Below, one piece after another: positions 44,723-56,980 of a stretch of 64,000 bases of DNA; positions within the stretch are counted from its first letter, which is position 1; every line of letters starts with the position of its first letter. The notes below the pieces were generated by a model. That model worked only from the letters and a program-made list of their open reading frames with translations, did no database searches and was not told where the DNA came from. Source of the DNA: Atriophallophorus winterbourni (lineage: Eukaryota > Platyhelminthes > Trematoda > Plagiorchiida > Microphallidae); contig JACCGJ010015083.1 of the NCBI GenBank assembly GCA_013407085.1, positions 28,396 to 92,395 on the forward strand, given 5' to 3'. The position numbers were made by a program, and so were the translations under genes.

Positions 44723-44973
44723 CTGATTAAACTTCTGAGAGAAATATTCTCTCCATCTTTGCAGTTGGCGGGTTCACAGGAGTGATTTCTTGCCATTTTG
44801 AATGAGCGTCAACCACAATGAGATATGACACATCGATTGGACCGGCGAAATCCAAGTGGACCCGATCCCAGGGTTGGGTTATGGGCGGCCATGGAATTTG
44901 TTGTTGACGAGGGGGAGATTTCGCAGCTTGGCACCCAGAGCAAGAACGAACCACATTTTCACTATCTTTGTAA
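44723..44973 (-). pseudogene. Second gypsy integrase fragment, right copy
   Basis: The protein frame (44,954-44,727) is identical to the left-arm copy at 42,719-42,946, and it is again cut where RTE-like sequence starts. Confidence 0.75.
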
Positions 44974-45397
44974 TGGGAAAAGACGTTTATTTTCCTTAAA
45001 AACTCAATATCTTTGAAGATATTACGACTCTATTATGACACTATGTCAACATAGATTTGAATTATTTGGCGTGAAAAACATGATTATAATTTGATCATGA
45101 CGTTTATAATTTGATTATATTCGCCCTTGATTCTCATTAGTCCATCGAGTCCTTGATGCGGTTTTAATGTGCTATTTTTCAAGGTTATTCCCTTTTACAT
45201 TCTCAGCCTATATATATGGATGAGTAAACCATGTTTGTTATTATTGGAAGTGAGCTCCCATACGAACTTCTCTGAAGCTTTGGTCTTCTCTCTCAATAGT
45301 CTGTTGGGCAATATTGTGGGAAGCATATCCGGTGCATTATTAGCTCCATATCAAGAACGTAACAGTTTGGCGACGGGTTTATTCAAGTTACGAAATC
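44974..45397 (+). other. Leader or LTR region of the right gypsy remnant
   Basis: This is the mirror of 42,276-42,699, with TTTGGCGACGGG at about 45,366 upstream of the gag ATG at 45,398. No LTR pair is visible. Confidence 0.35.
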
Positions 45398-47625
45398 ATG
45401 GAACAATCCAAGATAAAAATTCTTTTGGAGCGACAAATGATGCTAATGGAACTTCTTCTGCAGAAGCAAGTACCAATCACAGAACCTCGTGCTATTCCAC
45501 CCTCCATTGACGGAATTGCGAACAGCATCGCAGAATTCTCCTATGATCCGGAAGCTAACGTCACATTTGAAACTTGGTTCAGGCGTTATGAATATCTTTT
45601 TCGTGTTGATTTTTCAGCCCAAGATGATGCATGGAAAGTCCGGCTGCCGCTACGTAAACTTGGCCCAGCAGAGCTGGATAAGTACTGCAACCTGATCCTT
45701 CCCAAGAATCCTCGGGATAGAACTTTTGATGAGACGATCAAGTCACTGATTGAACTTTTCGGTGAGCAGGTATCTCTCTTCAACACTCGTTCTTCAATAC
45801 CGCAGAACAGAAGATTTTGGTCAAGCAGACGCCTTATCCCGTCTACTCTCAAACGAAACAGGCAGTGACGGGGACGTGGTAATCGCAGCTATATCTACTG
45901 AGCGGTATGTACGTGATCAGTTAACGACAGCAGTCCGAAACCTTCCCGTGACGGTCGCAGATATCAAGAGGACCCTGAACGACGACGAGGTTCTCTCAGA
46001 AGCTATCAGATATGTTCAATCTGGATGGCCTAGGTTAGCACCACAATTGAATGACAAAAATACTTTTTGGCACTTACGTTCGACCACTCCTAGAATACGG
46101 TGTTGTAGCGGCGTTTCCCTGCACCGCAGCCGAAGAGCGACTTCTAGAAAAAGTTCAACGACTTGCGACGAGATTCTGCACCAGTATCTGCAAGCTACCA
46201 TGCGCAGAGCGATGTCTGAAATTGAATATTTTCTCACTAGCCTACCGCAGGGTTCGTGGTGACATGATACTGCTCTATCGGATTGTTTGCCGGAACGAGC
46301 TTCCTGGTCTCAGATCGCTTTTTGTAGTTATCTCTGACCATCGCACAAAGGGCCACAAATTTCGGTTGCTCGTCCAACGGACGAATCGTCTGTCGCACTG
46401 GTACAGATTTTCACAACGTGTTGTCGGCACTTGGAACTCACTTCCGGCCAAGGTTGTTGAAGCGCCAAGTCTATCTCTGTTCAAGAACAGCACCGATCAA
46501 TTTCTCTGGTTCGCCAAAGACGACTGCTTTGAGAAACGAATCCACCTCCCAGGATACCCGAGGCGTTGGTAGTTATGCCGGTTCAAGAAAGAGCTTAAAT
46601 GGAACTTTTGTACTCCTGCTCTAAATATAATTGTATTGTATTGTAATTATATAACTGTTTCAAAGACGGGAATCCTTATCAATCGTGGATGACTGTCTCA
46701 TGTTTGGTGCTCGAGTCGTTATTCCCGCTGCTTTGCGTCAACGGGTAATACGTCAATTTCATGCTGGACATCCAGGGCTCAATCGGATGAAAGCAATCGC
46801 TCGAAGTTTCGCCTACTGGCCAGGAATGGACGCTGACATCACCGAGTTTGTCAGGCGCTGTACCAATTGTCAACAAGCGGCAAAACTTCCTGCTCACGCA
46901 ACACCAGTTCCGTGGCCTCGACCTGACAAAGCATGGTCGCGTATCCACATTGACTTTGCCGGCCCACTCAACGGAACCACCTACTTAGTCTTGGTAGACG
47001 CTTATTCGAAATGGCCAGAAATCGTTCCGCTCTCTCCTGCCACAAGTTCGACCACAATCGTAGCACTCACTTCGCTATTCAGCCAACACGGAGTTCCCGA
47101 CACCATTGTCTCAGATAATGGATCCCAATTCACATCAGCTCATTTTGCCGAATTCTGCAAGAAGAATGCAATTGAGCATATCCGGACTCCGATCTACCAT
47201 CCCCAATCGAACGGACAAGCGGAGAAGTTTGTCGACACATTCAAAAGAGCAATGCTTAAGTCTCGAGGGGGGAGACTACCGTCGACAACTTGCAACGATT
47301 CCTGTTAGTCTACCGGACGACCCCACACGAATCCCTTATGAATAGTCAAACGCCAGCAGAGGCACTAATGGGTAAAAAAATTCGTACAGTCAATAACGCA
47401 ATGGTCCCGAAGCCACCACAACCTCATGTTCATCAGCATCTCAGTCAAAGGAGCTTCAAAGTGGGATCCAGCGTCTATGCTCGTGATTATCGACAACGAG
47501 GAAACCCGTGGATCGAGGGCAAGGTTGTATGTCGAAGAGGTAGCGTCATGTTCGACATCCATGTTGGAAACGATATTTGGATACGCCATCTCAATCAATT
47601 GAGACCAAGAGAAGGACAGTCATAG
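45398..47625 (+). pseudogene. Deleted Ty3/gypsy remnant, right copy
   Basis: It has the same gag-to-RNase H deletion and integrase as the left copy. The gag portion (45,398-45,868) is the most diverged stretch between the arms, with about eleven base differences in 470 bp (for example Glu/Lys, Pro/Arg, His/Gln, Asp/Tyr and Leu/Pro replacements). The integrase part differs by a single residue (MFSAR against MFGAR). The deletion predates the inverted duplication. Confidence 0.8.
46033..46643 (+). pseudogene. CR1-like insertion in the gypsy remnant, right copy
   Basis: The 173-codon frame 46,051-46,572 differs from the left arm by one residue (CFEKRI against CFEKQI). The insertion is shared, so it also predates the inverted duplication. 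Confidence 0.75.
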
Positions 47626-47713
47626 TTAGAACCATCCATCAGAGTAGCTTAGACTATGTTTGCCCAGGCCGAGACAAAAAGTCCCTTAGGATTCATCTAA
47701 CCCACCGTTAGCG

Positions 47714-49212
47714 TGTATTAGATGGAAAGGGGCCTTTAAACCCCAGACTCAGGTGTTTGAATGTTTGTGCTGTCTTGAGATACTCCTTCATTTTCCTACT
47801 TCCCATGTCAGAAACCTATTACTTTATTTCGTATCAATATCCACCAACTTTCATCTTTGATTTTTTCAGCTCGCTAGCGCATCGAAGAATTTCTAATATG
47901 TTTTATTTCACTGAATTTGGATTGATTGATCTCAAAACGCGTGAAAAGCTTCATTTGCAAAATGTCGATGTATCGTGCAACATTGTCCACCTTTTCCATT
48001 GTGCCTCCGTCAATCCAATCGACCCAGCCGTGTGAACTCTCTCTTCCATCTTCTGACTCACCCACCCCAATTAAAAAAACTTGATCAGGTCTGAGAGTCA
48101 TGTGGCCCGCTAATCTTGCGGTCTACGCGGATTAACTTTTCGTTTCGACCATTTCACTCTCTTCTAACGCTATAGGAAAGGAGTATTATGGTGTTTTCAT
48201 CATTGTATATTCTATTATATTAATCCTAATATTTTGTCATTTGTTTTGTTATAATGATACATGTAAATATGTACACAATTTGAGTATATTATACACGATG
48301 CTCCCGTGTTCTGTTTTGGGACAATTCTATCGTCTGATTTTTTTGGATCTGTATGCCGTGTTACGCTGAGAATTGTGTTCCGATTCGTTGGGTACAATAA
48401 TCAGAAGGCGTAGGCAAAATATGTAGGATTAATTTACCAAAATATACAATGATGAAAATAACATAGGCTAAACTGTTTATCAATGTTTAACTTTATAGCA
48501 ATTGTAAGATAACATATTTTACTTAAAGCTTTGAAGTATGTGCATGAAAGATAAAAATTTGAATGTGATCAATATGAAATTCCTAGAAAAATACAATACT
48601 GGAAATAAACATCAAAGCGGCATTGCTCTTTTTTCCGGTTCGAAAGGTTATTGATTTAGAAAAGCTCATTCGCCTGTATTTTGTCACCCATCAAGTAGTG
48701 ACAGTAGGCCCAGTATTCGCATGAAAATGAGCTCTTTTGTTCATGGTCATTAATTAACACCCTATATACATGGGTGTGGTCCTACCAAACCTTTCCATAT
48801 ATTTTTCTTTAAAACCATGCGCTGACATCGTTACTAAGAATCACACAGGACGCCTCAATCAACCTTATGACTAAGCTAATACAGACAGTGACGGGACGTT
48901 CACACTCGCTCAACCCGATACCGAATTAAGCGAGAGCAAGGTACATCTACCAGTTAATACGCTTCTTCTTGATTGAATTAACCTTGCGACACGGAAACCG
49001 GTGAGGTAAATGTCTGAGCACCTGCCAAACTGATTGAACAATGTTTTCGAAGATTATTTACCGATCTGGGGAAGATCAACTTTGACTACACTTGATCATA
49101 GTGCTTAATTTCGTGGTTAGACTTAGAGTTACGCTGCGAATGGACTCTGGCAATTTGATTTAGACTAGTGTTGAGGAATTATTATTGTTTTCCTCAAAAA
49201 CTCATTATAACA
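47714..49212. other. Non-coding, mirror of 38,461-39,959
   Basis: Nothing is recognised. Small differences from the left arm are visible (for example ACCAGTTAATAC at 48,950 against CCAGTTCATACGC on the left). Confidence 0.45.
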
Positions 49213-50430
49213 TTTCTTCTTTTTTCTTCTTCTGAATAGACGGCAAGAGGACTACAGTCCGTGAAAGCCGCTTCAACTCCCAGGTCTCTGCTATCTCAGC
49301 GTAGATTCCTCACGAGGAGTTACTAAGCTGGAAGAGTAGGCGAATCGCGCAGGATAGCGGGAAGTTTACTGACCAATATACGTTTAAACTGCTCTTCGGT
49401 AACTGCCCCGATTGCATCAGCGGAGAGTGCATTCCAATTATTGACCACTCTGGTCAACAGAGTGAACGATGGCTTCAGGTGTTCCGTTCGGCGCTTCTGA
49501 AACTTCAGCGAATGACCTCTAGTTCTGGAGCCCGTCGATACGGAAAAGAATTGTTGAAGTTCCGTTTCGTAATATACAAGCAGGATTCTCCGTGTGATCA
49601 GCAAATCATACCGCATTCTTCGATATTGCAGTAAGAAAAGTTTGAGTTCCCGCAATCTGTTGTCATAGGGAATATGAAACATACCCCTCACGCACTTGGT
49701 AGCCCTCCTTTGGACTTCCTCCAGTCGATCCTTCTCCCCTTTAGTTAACGGATAGTTCACCGGAAGCCCAAATTTTAATATTGGTCTGACGTGAGAGCTA
49801 TACAAAACTTGAAAAACTTCGGGATTTATCTCTAAGAAGGATCTTCTCAATGCCCACCACATGCGGCTGGCAGAACCGACCTTTCTGGCAGTATCCTCCG
49901 CAGATTTGAGGGTTGAAGTTACCATCACCCCTAAATCTCGTTCTACATCATCTGTTATGAGATCATGGCCCTCCAAATGATATGCATGTCGCGTGTTGTT
50001 GTTCCCGATGTGCATGATAGCACATTTCTTTTCATTAATCGGGATCATCCATCCGTCAGTCCAATTCCGAAGTTCATTCAAATCATTTTGCGGGTGGGGA
50101 GCGTCAGCGTCAGTCGTGACAGAAGCACACACCTTCAGATCATCTGCAAATAATAGACAACCACTGTTTAGAATACCGGGAAGGTCACTCACATACAGTT
50201 TGAACAAGGTTGGCTCCAGAACGGATCATTGCGGTACACCAGAAGTGGGGATAAAGGATGAGGATCTGGCCCCATTGACTTTAACGAGGCTTCGCCTTAC
50301 GATAAGAAAATCCTCAATCCAAGCAAGCAAAGAAGCCTCTATACCAGACATTCTTAGTTTCCAAAGAAGCCTTTGATGTGGAACTCGGTCGAATGGTTTG
50401 CTAAAGTCGATGAAAAGTCGATTTAAAAGA
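49213..50430 (-). pseudogene. CR1-like ORF2 palm to C-terminus, right copy
   Basis: The 294-codon frame 50,207-49,323 differs from the left by one residue (ILVSKL against ILDSKL). The TGA in the GVPQ-S motif and the AAG-rich tail are shared. Confidence 0.82.
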
Positions 50431-50432
50431 CT

Positions 50433-50943
50433 TTAATTTATGATTCTCGATTCTGATAAGTTCATTTGTCGGCCATAATGTGTTCTACTCTAGTAATATA
50501 TAACAAGTAGCTTCCAAGTATAATTGCGAACTTCTCGCTACTTGTTTATGGTTCATGAGTTTTCAGTGGCCCAGGTTTCCAATACGACAACGTCCATTTC
50601 AGCAGAAATGTAATTCTGGGGTCACAAATAATCTGTTATGGTCACGTAATGTTACGCATGGATTTTACGTAACGTAAGTGAGCAACTTGAACTTACTCTA
50701 AATTCGCTTGTTCAAGTGCATGACAAAATCCTTAAAACCAGCGCGCCAGTATCAGTATCAGTATCAATGGTCAATAGTATGTTATGGTACAAAAATATAT
50801 GAGCTTAAAATATAACCATAGGATAGTTAGTACAGGGGTTCGAATGGACTTCAGCGGGTTCGGCGTCATTTGTCAAAGTTTTGTAAAGGGTGAGGTTATG
50901 TACCATAACAGTCAATACAGAGGGAGATGAATCGGCGTAGTTC
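50433..50943 (-). mobile_element. CR1-like 3' UTR with GATACT tail, right copy
   Basis: Mirror of 36,730-37,240. The tail reads AGTATC three times at about 50,747-50,765, and TGCTGAAG on the left is CGCTGAAG here. Confidence 0.45.
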
Positions 50944-51262
50944 TGTAGCGGATAAGCCGAGCGTTACGTTAATGAGAATTGTTATAAGTGTTGTGAATTA
51001 TTGAAGGCGTATGGAATAACGTATAAATATATATAATCATATTTATGCAAGAGGAGAATACACTGTGTCAACAACAGACTCACGAAATCCTTGTGTGGTC
51101 CACTCGGATTAGTGCTAACAATGTATTTGACCCGTGTTATTCCTTCAGCGGGATAATTGCTCGTCGTAGATGGAACAAGCAGTGAATTACCGGAAAGGAA
51201 AGAAATATTCTGGGTCAGTAATCTGAAACAATTAATTAGTGGTTCAGCACCAGGCAAGTTAT
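50944..51262 (-). repeat. 3' LTR remainder of element 2, right copy
   Basis: It shows no protein-level difference from 36,411-36,729 in the frame I compared. It is followed at 51,263-51,643 by the same A/T-rich filler and a shorter TA run. Confidence 0.78.
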
Positions 51263-51643
51263 AATAATAATAATACTATGTTCTTGGTAAACCAAGGCAT
51301 GCAAAACATGATCAGGTTATCAATGTGTACAAAATGAATAGATTGTGAAGTGACCTTATCAAGCGGAATTTATGAACATTTTTCCGTTTAATAAAGGGTG
51401 GTAAATTTACAAGGGTAAGAAAGTTAATTTTTCCCGCACAATGACACACAGTAATAAAGTTCCATCTAGATTGCATCGAAATAATCAAATAAAGAGGATG
51501 CGATGAATTCTGGAGCAGAGATTGAAAAAACAGAAAATAACAGAAAACGTTATGAAGGAAATGGTGCCTGTGAAGATATAATTGTCATAGTAAAAATAAA
51601 TTTTCGAAATAAAGAAAGTTCCTATATATATATATATATATAT

Positions 51644-54600
51644 TGTATTGTCTGTGACGTGAGTTACGCGTAGTCCACCCGTTTCTTATTTCGATAATTT
51701 CAAAACAAGGATTGTGATATTCTACGGTACTGTAATTAACAACAATTACAACGAAAATAACTATACAAACCTTAATTGTATAGGAACGTCACAGCAACAA
51801 TGGAGTCAAATACTCCAGAATCAAATTCAATTCAAACAAAAGACGACCTGATATAAAATAAGAAGAATCGATTTACCAAAATGTCGTCCAAACTTTGTGA
51901 CAAGCAAAAATGACACTCAAAATAGCGTCCAAATTCAAGCAAAATATTGAAGCCCAAAATGGCAACCAAATTCCGCAACAATGACCGACAATGGCAGAAA
52001 CAATAAATTAAAACAAACATTTGACCGAAGTCGTGTAAAGAAAAGATTTACAATAACAGAAATGATTACAAAAAGAAAAGTTTTATATCAAAATACTGTA
52101 GGAAAATTAAACACAAGCAAAATCTATTTCACAAAATTCAGGTTTTGTAACTAGGTTCAAAATAAAAGAAATGTTAAAGGGAAAGGAAGAATTTCAAACT
52201 ACTTTGAACCTTACACCTCCGACCAAATTCTTTCTAGGGCCTAACTGTACAAACCCAGAATAGCAAATGACTTTATTTAGTGGCGAGTCACACACGCCAC
52301 GTCGCATTGCCATCATTGGACACATGTGGCTTTTTATAGGGAAATAGTTTGCCAGACTAAGACCCACCACGTCCTCCGGTTCTGCCACCTTTCCTTACAT
52401 GAAGCTTATTCGTGCATTCCCAGCCGAACTAGCCTTGTGCATTTCATCCTCAAATAGCGACATCTTGCGCCATCTAAACAACTCTAATCTGCAAATTGAA
52501 ATAAGTGTATCCGGTTTCCGAAACACAAATGACTCATCGGGTACACAACCGAACGTCTTGCGTCAATCATATGAATTGTCTCGCCGACCATCTGTCGCCC
52601 CCACTTCGGCTGATTCACTGTCATGTGAACCAGGCCTACTATTCATTTTGGCTGATTTGGTGTCAGGTGAGCCAGGCTTAGTCTCCATCTGATCCGAATT
52701 AGTGTCGGGAAATTAAGTCACAATTTCCGACTGAGCTGATTCAGTGTCAGGTATCTCAGCTTCCTGATCACAACCGACGTTTCATACGCAGGCCCCTGCA
52801 ATATCCAACCCAGCAATGTCTTCGTTGCGAACGGACGGCCTCTTTCACCGAGCCGCTGTTCTAACGCCCAGTGTGCTTCAGGAACGTCACAACCAATCAG
52901 CACTGTCACCGGCTGATCATGAACGCCAAATAATTCAACGCCCTTTAAATAATCATAACGTTCACGCATAGCGCTAGCTGACGATTGGGACACATGCGGC
53001 AAGGTTTCTACGGTGTAAGCATTCGAAACCTGAATGACTTCTCCACCATCTGCAGAAAGAATATTTAAGTTCAGACGGGAGCAGTTCATTACCCGTTGAT
53101 GGCCCACAGTTGTAAGCGACACCTGAGCAGGGCACTTCGGCATATTGTATTTTTTAACGAATTCACTAAGAATTAAGGTAGCATCTGAACCACCATCCAG
53201 GAGCGCTACTGCGTCAATAAGGCCGGACGACGTTTCGATCTTGACTGGCACGGATCCTAAACATACCCTGGCACTTAATGCCGCGTGACTGCAATTGATG
53301 TTTGCCGGCGGATTTCTTACCGGTTGATCGTTATGCAGGAGCGTGTGGTGCCGACCGCCACAATTCTCTGCAGTGCATCGAGATCCACTCATACAATTGG
53401 CGGACCTATGGAACTGCCGAAGGCATAGGAAACAAGCCGGTACCCGTTTGGCGAGATCCCAACGACTCTTTACGTCGAGATTCTTAAATTCGATGCACTG
53501 ATGTAATTTGTGCGGTCCTTTGCAATTACAGCATTCCAAGCTGTTAATAGATCTGCCAACAAGGGAAGCATTGACATTCCTTCGATTGCAAACATTTGAA
53601 GCATGGGCTGCTGAATTCTGCGTCGTGTCAGGGCGACAAAGCTGACCAAATCGACTTCTATCAACTCTTGCCTTACGAGAAACAAACTCGGAAAGTCGTT
53701 CAAAGTTTACATCCGAACCGTCAGCCGTAATCGCGTCGCAGCATCGGCCCACTGCTGCTGTAAGGCTACAGGTAAGCACCTTACAACACCTTCCAAAGTG
53801 TTAACCGAATTCAAGTCGGCCTCGCACTTCATTTGTGTCAGCATAATTTGGCAATTTTCCATCTTTATTGCCAATTCAGATAAACCATCTACCTTCTCTG
53901 AAAGCGTTCTGGCTTCTCCGAACAATTCATCCAATGTAGACCGAGCAACGACATGTGGTAAACCGAACAAATCTCGAAGTATGGTTTTTGCTCTCTTATA
54001 ACCCTCAGTGGGTTGCAGCATGACGCAGGCATCAATAGCTTTACGAGCCTTATCACGGCAATAAAACATCAGATATAATAATCTTTGTGCCGGGTCCGTT
54101 AGCCGCGATTCAATGTAGCATTCAAATTGCCTCATAAATTTCCAATACTCAATTGGATTACCATCAAAGTATGATAATCCAACCTTGGGTAGTCCGAGGG
54201 TGATATTCATTGAGGGCTGCAATTCGGTTGTTGTCGTCCCGCTTCGTTCTGGATTGCTGCTCTTGCCAGCTATCAAATTATCCTCCTCTAGTTCTCTCTT
54301 TTCCCTTTCCAAGCGCTCTATCGTGGATCTAGCTACGGATAGCTGCTGCTCTAAATCCAATGCGTATTGGGAAGCCGTATCTATGCCCTGTGGCTTATCG
54401 CACTCAGTCAATGCTACCTTAGAAGCAACTTTAGGCATTTTATACAAAAGGATTCAAAGGAAAAAAGGAAACAAATAAACAGGGACGTCACCAATATTGT
54501 AAACTGGATCGATTCGCGAATCTTCAACTGCACTTCTCGCCAAGTTCGAGAAGAATCAAATTTCAAGTTGAGTACTCCCAAAATTAAGTACTGTATTGTC

Positions 54601-55166
54601 TGTGACGTGAGTTACGCGTAGTCCACCCGTTTCTTATTTCGATAATTTCAAAACAACGATTGTGATATTCTACGGTACTGTAATTAACAACAATTACAAC
54701 GAAAATAACTATACAAACCTTAATTGTATAGGAACGTCACAGCAACAATGGAGCCAAATACTCCAGAATCAAATTCAATTCAAACAAAAGACGACCTGAT
54801 ATAAAAATAAGAAGAATCGATTTACCAAAATGTCGTCCAAACTTTCTGTGACAAGCAAAAATGACACTCAAAATAGCGTCCAAATTCAAGCAAAATACTG
54901 AAGCCCAAAATGGCAACCAAATTCCGCAACAATGACCGACAATGGCAGAAACAATAAATTAAAACAAACATTTGACCGAAGTCGTGTAAAGAAAAGATTT
55001 ACAATAACAGAAATGATTACAAAAAGAAAAGTTTTATATCAAAATACTGTAGGAAAATTAAACACAAGCAAAATCTATTTCACAAAATTCAGGTTTTGTA
55101 ACTAGGTTCAAAATAAAAGAAATGTTAAAGGGAAAGGAAGAATTTCAAACTACTTTGAACCTTACA
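51644..55166 (-). mobile_element. Non-autonomous BEL/Pao element, right copy
   Basis: LTRs lie at 55,166-54,592 (approximately) and 52,215-51,644. The Gag frame (54,438-53,707) is identical to the left copy. The protease frame (53,779-52,718) differs by one residue (SLTTVGHQ against SLTTLGHQ). The differences between its own two LTRs are shared with the left copy, so insertion and LTR divergence came before the inverted duplication. Confidence 0.85.
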
Positions 55167-55170
55167 TATA

Positions 55171-55511
55171 TATATATATAAATTGACTTCTTATGAATGT
55201 TGGTGGGTGTTATTGAAGAAAAGCACATAAAAATTCGAAGTTATATTGAAAAAATTAGGAAATGGAGGGGATAAGGAGAGATTGTGGTTAAAATTGCATG
55301 AGGTTTGGGCCGGTTGTACGATCCAGGAAAGTCGAAGAATTGTCGAATAAGGGAAACCAAAACTGTTCGCCAGTATGGATTTCGGTTCATGTAGAGAATC
55401 AGTCTTACGCGGAAGAAGTAAGGACCATTATCGGAGTTGGTTTCGGAGTCGGAGACACTGGAACACAATTAAAAATATTCTCTTCACCATCATGGTGAGA
55501 GGTTATCATTG
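55171..55511 (-). mobile_element. CR1-like 5' leader with hairpin, right copy
   Basis: The minus strand begins ACCTCTCACCATGATGGTGA at 55,503 downward. One base differs from the left arm around 55,409 (TACGCGG against CTTCCGAG read in reverse). Confidence 0.55.
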
Positions 55512-55800
55512 TGAAATATTACATTTATTATAAACGATAAAAAAAGATAAAAAGAACTATATTTTTGGCATTTTTAGCGTTTTTTTCTTTTTTGTTTTTA
55601 TAATAAATACGTTATGGTAAAACATGTTTGTATGCATAAATGGGTTTAATGTAAGCAGATAACGGTTGAAGATATGGTCATATGGTAAAAATGCTCATAA
55701 AACGTACGGTTACGATGAAGGTTCGTAACAACATATTTGAGGCCTGGCAACCTGACACTTGAATGGCCAGTTATCCAGAGAATACTATAAGACATCGTGA

Positions 55801-56615
55801 TATACTAATATGTGGAGAAAGATGTGAAATTAGAAACCTGGGATTCCATGAGAGTATAGAATATCTAGAGGAGAGTTTATCTTAAGGATTTGGGATAATG
55901 AGTGAACGGTAAGGGTTTCTACAAGCGTTTTAAATTTTCCTGTAGATGTGCACATACGGAAATGAAGAGGAAGGGAATTCCAAAGTTGTGCATATCTAAC
56001 TAAGAAGAAGTTACGTCTAACTTTAGTGCGAGACATTGGGATATTCAACAGCCTTGTTCGATTGCGCAGATCATATCGGATATAATCGTGAAAGCGCATG
56101 TCAGACTGAAGCTTAATTCGTTGCTGGGTAATGATTCGAAAGAAAAGAATCAGATTCAGACGAATTCTGCGTAGCCATAGTGGTTCGACATTCAGCAAAG
56201 TACACATTTCAAGATAAGGCAAGGGGTTCGAATAGCCTAAAGTTATTTTGCTGAAAGTGCGTTGAAGTCTCTCTAAGAGAGAACAATCACGCCTACCCAT
56301 GTGAGAATAGATGATATTACAATAATCGAGAATTGGTAGGACCTTCATCTTATACAATGCTATTTTACTCTCGCGTAAGAGGAATTTATGGTTAATTAAG
56401 CTAAAGTTTTGTCTTGCTCTTGCAATGAGGTGTCTAGCTTCTTCATTAAAATTGAGAGAAGAGGAGTATCAAAATCCAAGGTCCTTAATTTCTGCAGAAG
56501 GTGTGATGGTTGAGCCATTTATCGTGAGTGTGTTAGAAGGGATTGAACAACGTAATCCCATATATTGTGTCTTAGAAGCAGAAAAATCTAATCCTCATTG
56601 TGATCCCCAGCTAGA
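55801..56615 (-). pseudogene. CR1-like C-terminal fragment in the LTR, right copy
   Basis: The frame 56,357-55,830 differs from the left by one residue (FFLVRY against FFSVRY). It occupies the same position within the element 2 LTR. Confidence 0.72.
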
Positions 56616-56701
56616 AAGAGACGTTTACGCTGTAGGAAGCGCAAGTGTGTGTTCAGTTGATTTGAACAAAACGACACACGCATCATGATGGAAAACGTTC
56701 A
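56616..56701 (-). repeat. 3' LTR of element 2, first 86 bp, right copy
   Basis: TGAACGTTTTCC begins at 56,701 on the minus strand and stops at the CR1 junction, as on the left. Confidence 0.75.
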
Positions 56702-56980
56702 GCCATGCTCGACATCCATCTACGGTGTGTACCGACGGGGTCGTGCCATGGTACGGTCAGTGCGTGTGCGCGGGGTGTCCGTGTCGTCGGTTGTCACCGC
56801 TGTCCGTGGATGCAGCGGGGTTTCCATCATGGGTTGTTTTGCTGGCGTGGACGGGGGTGAAATGCTCAAGTCCTCGCGCATCGGCTGCGTATCTGGAGTC
56901 GACAAAAGGGAGACGAGGGAAAAGAAACAAAGGGGACTGGTTGTGAAGGGATAGTCACAGTCGTAGGGGGTCCTCGGTCT

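Noticed and set aside
50830..50845. GGTTCGAAT as a tRNA B box
   Set aside because: There is no matching A box, acceptor stem or clover-leaf around it, and it lies in a CR1 3' UTR.
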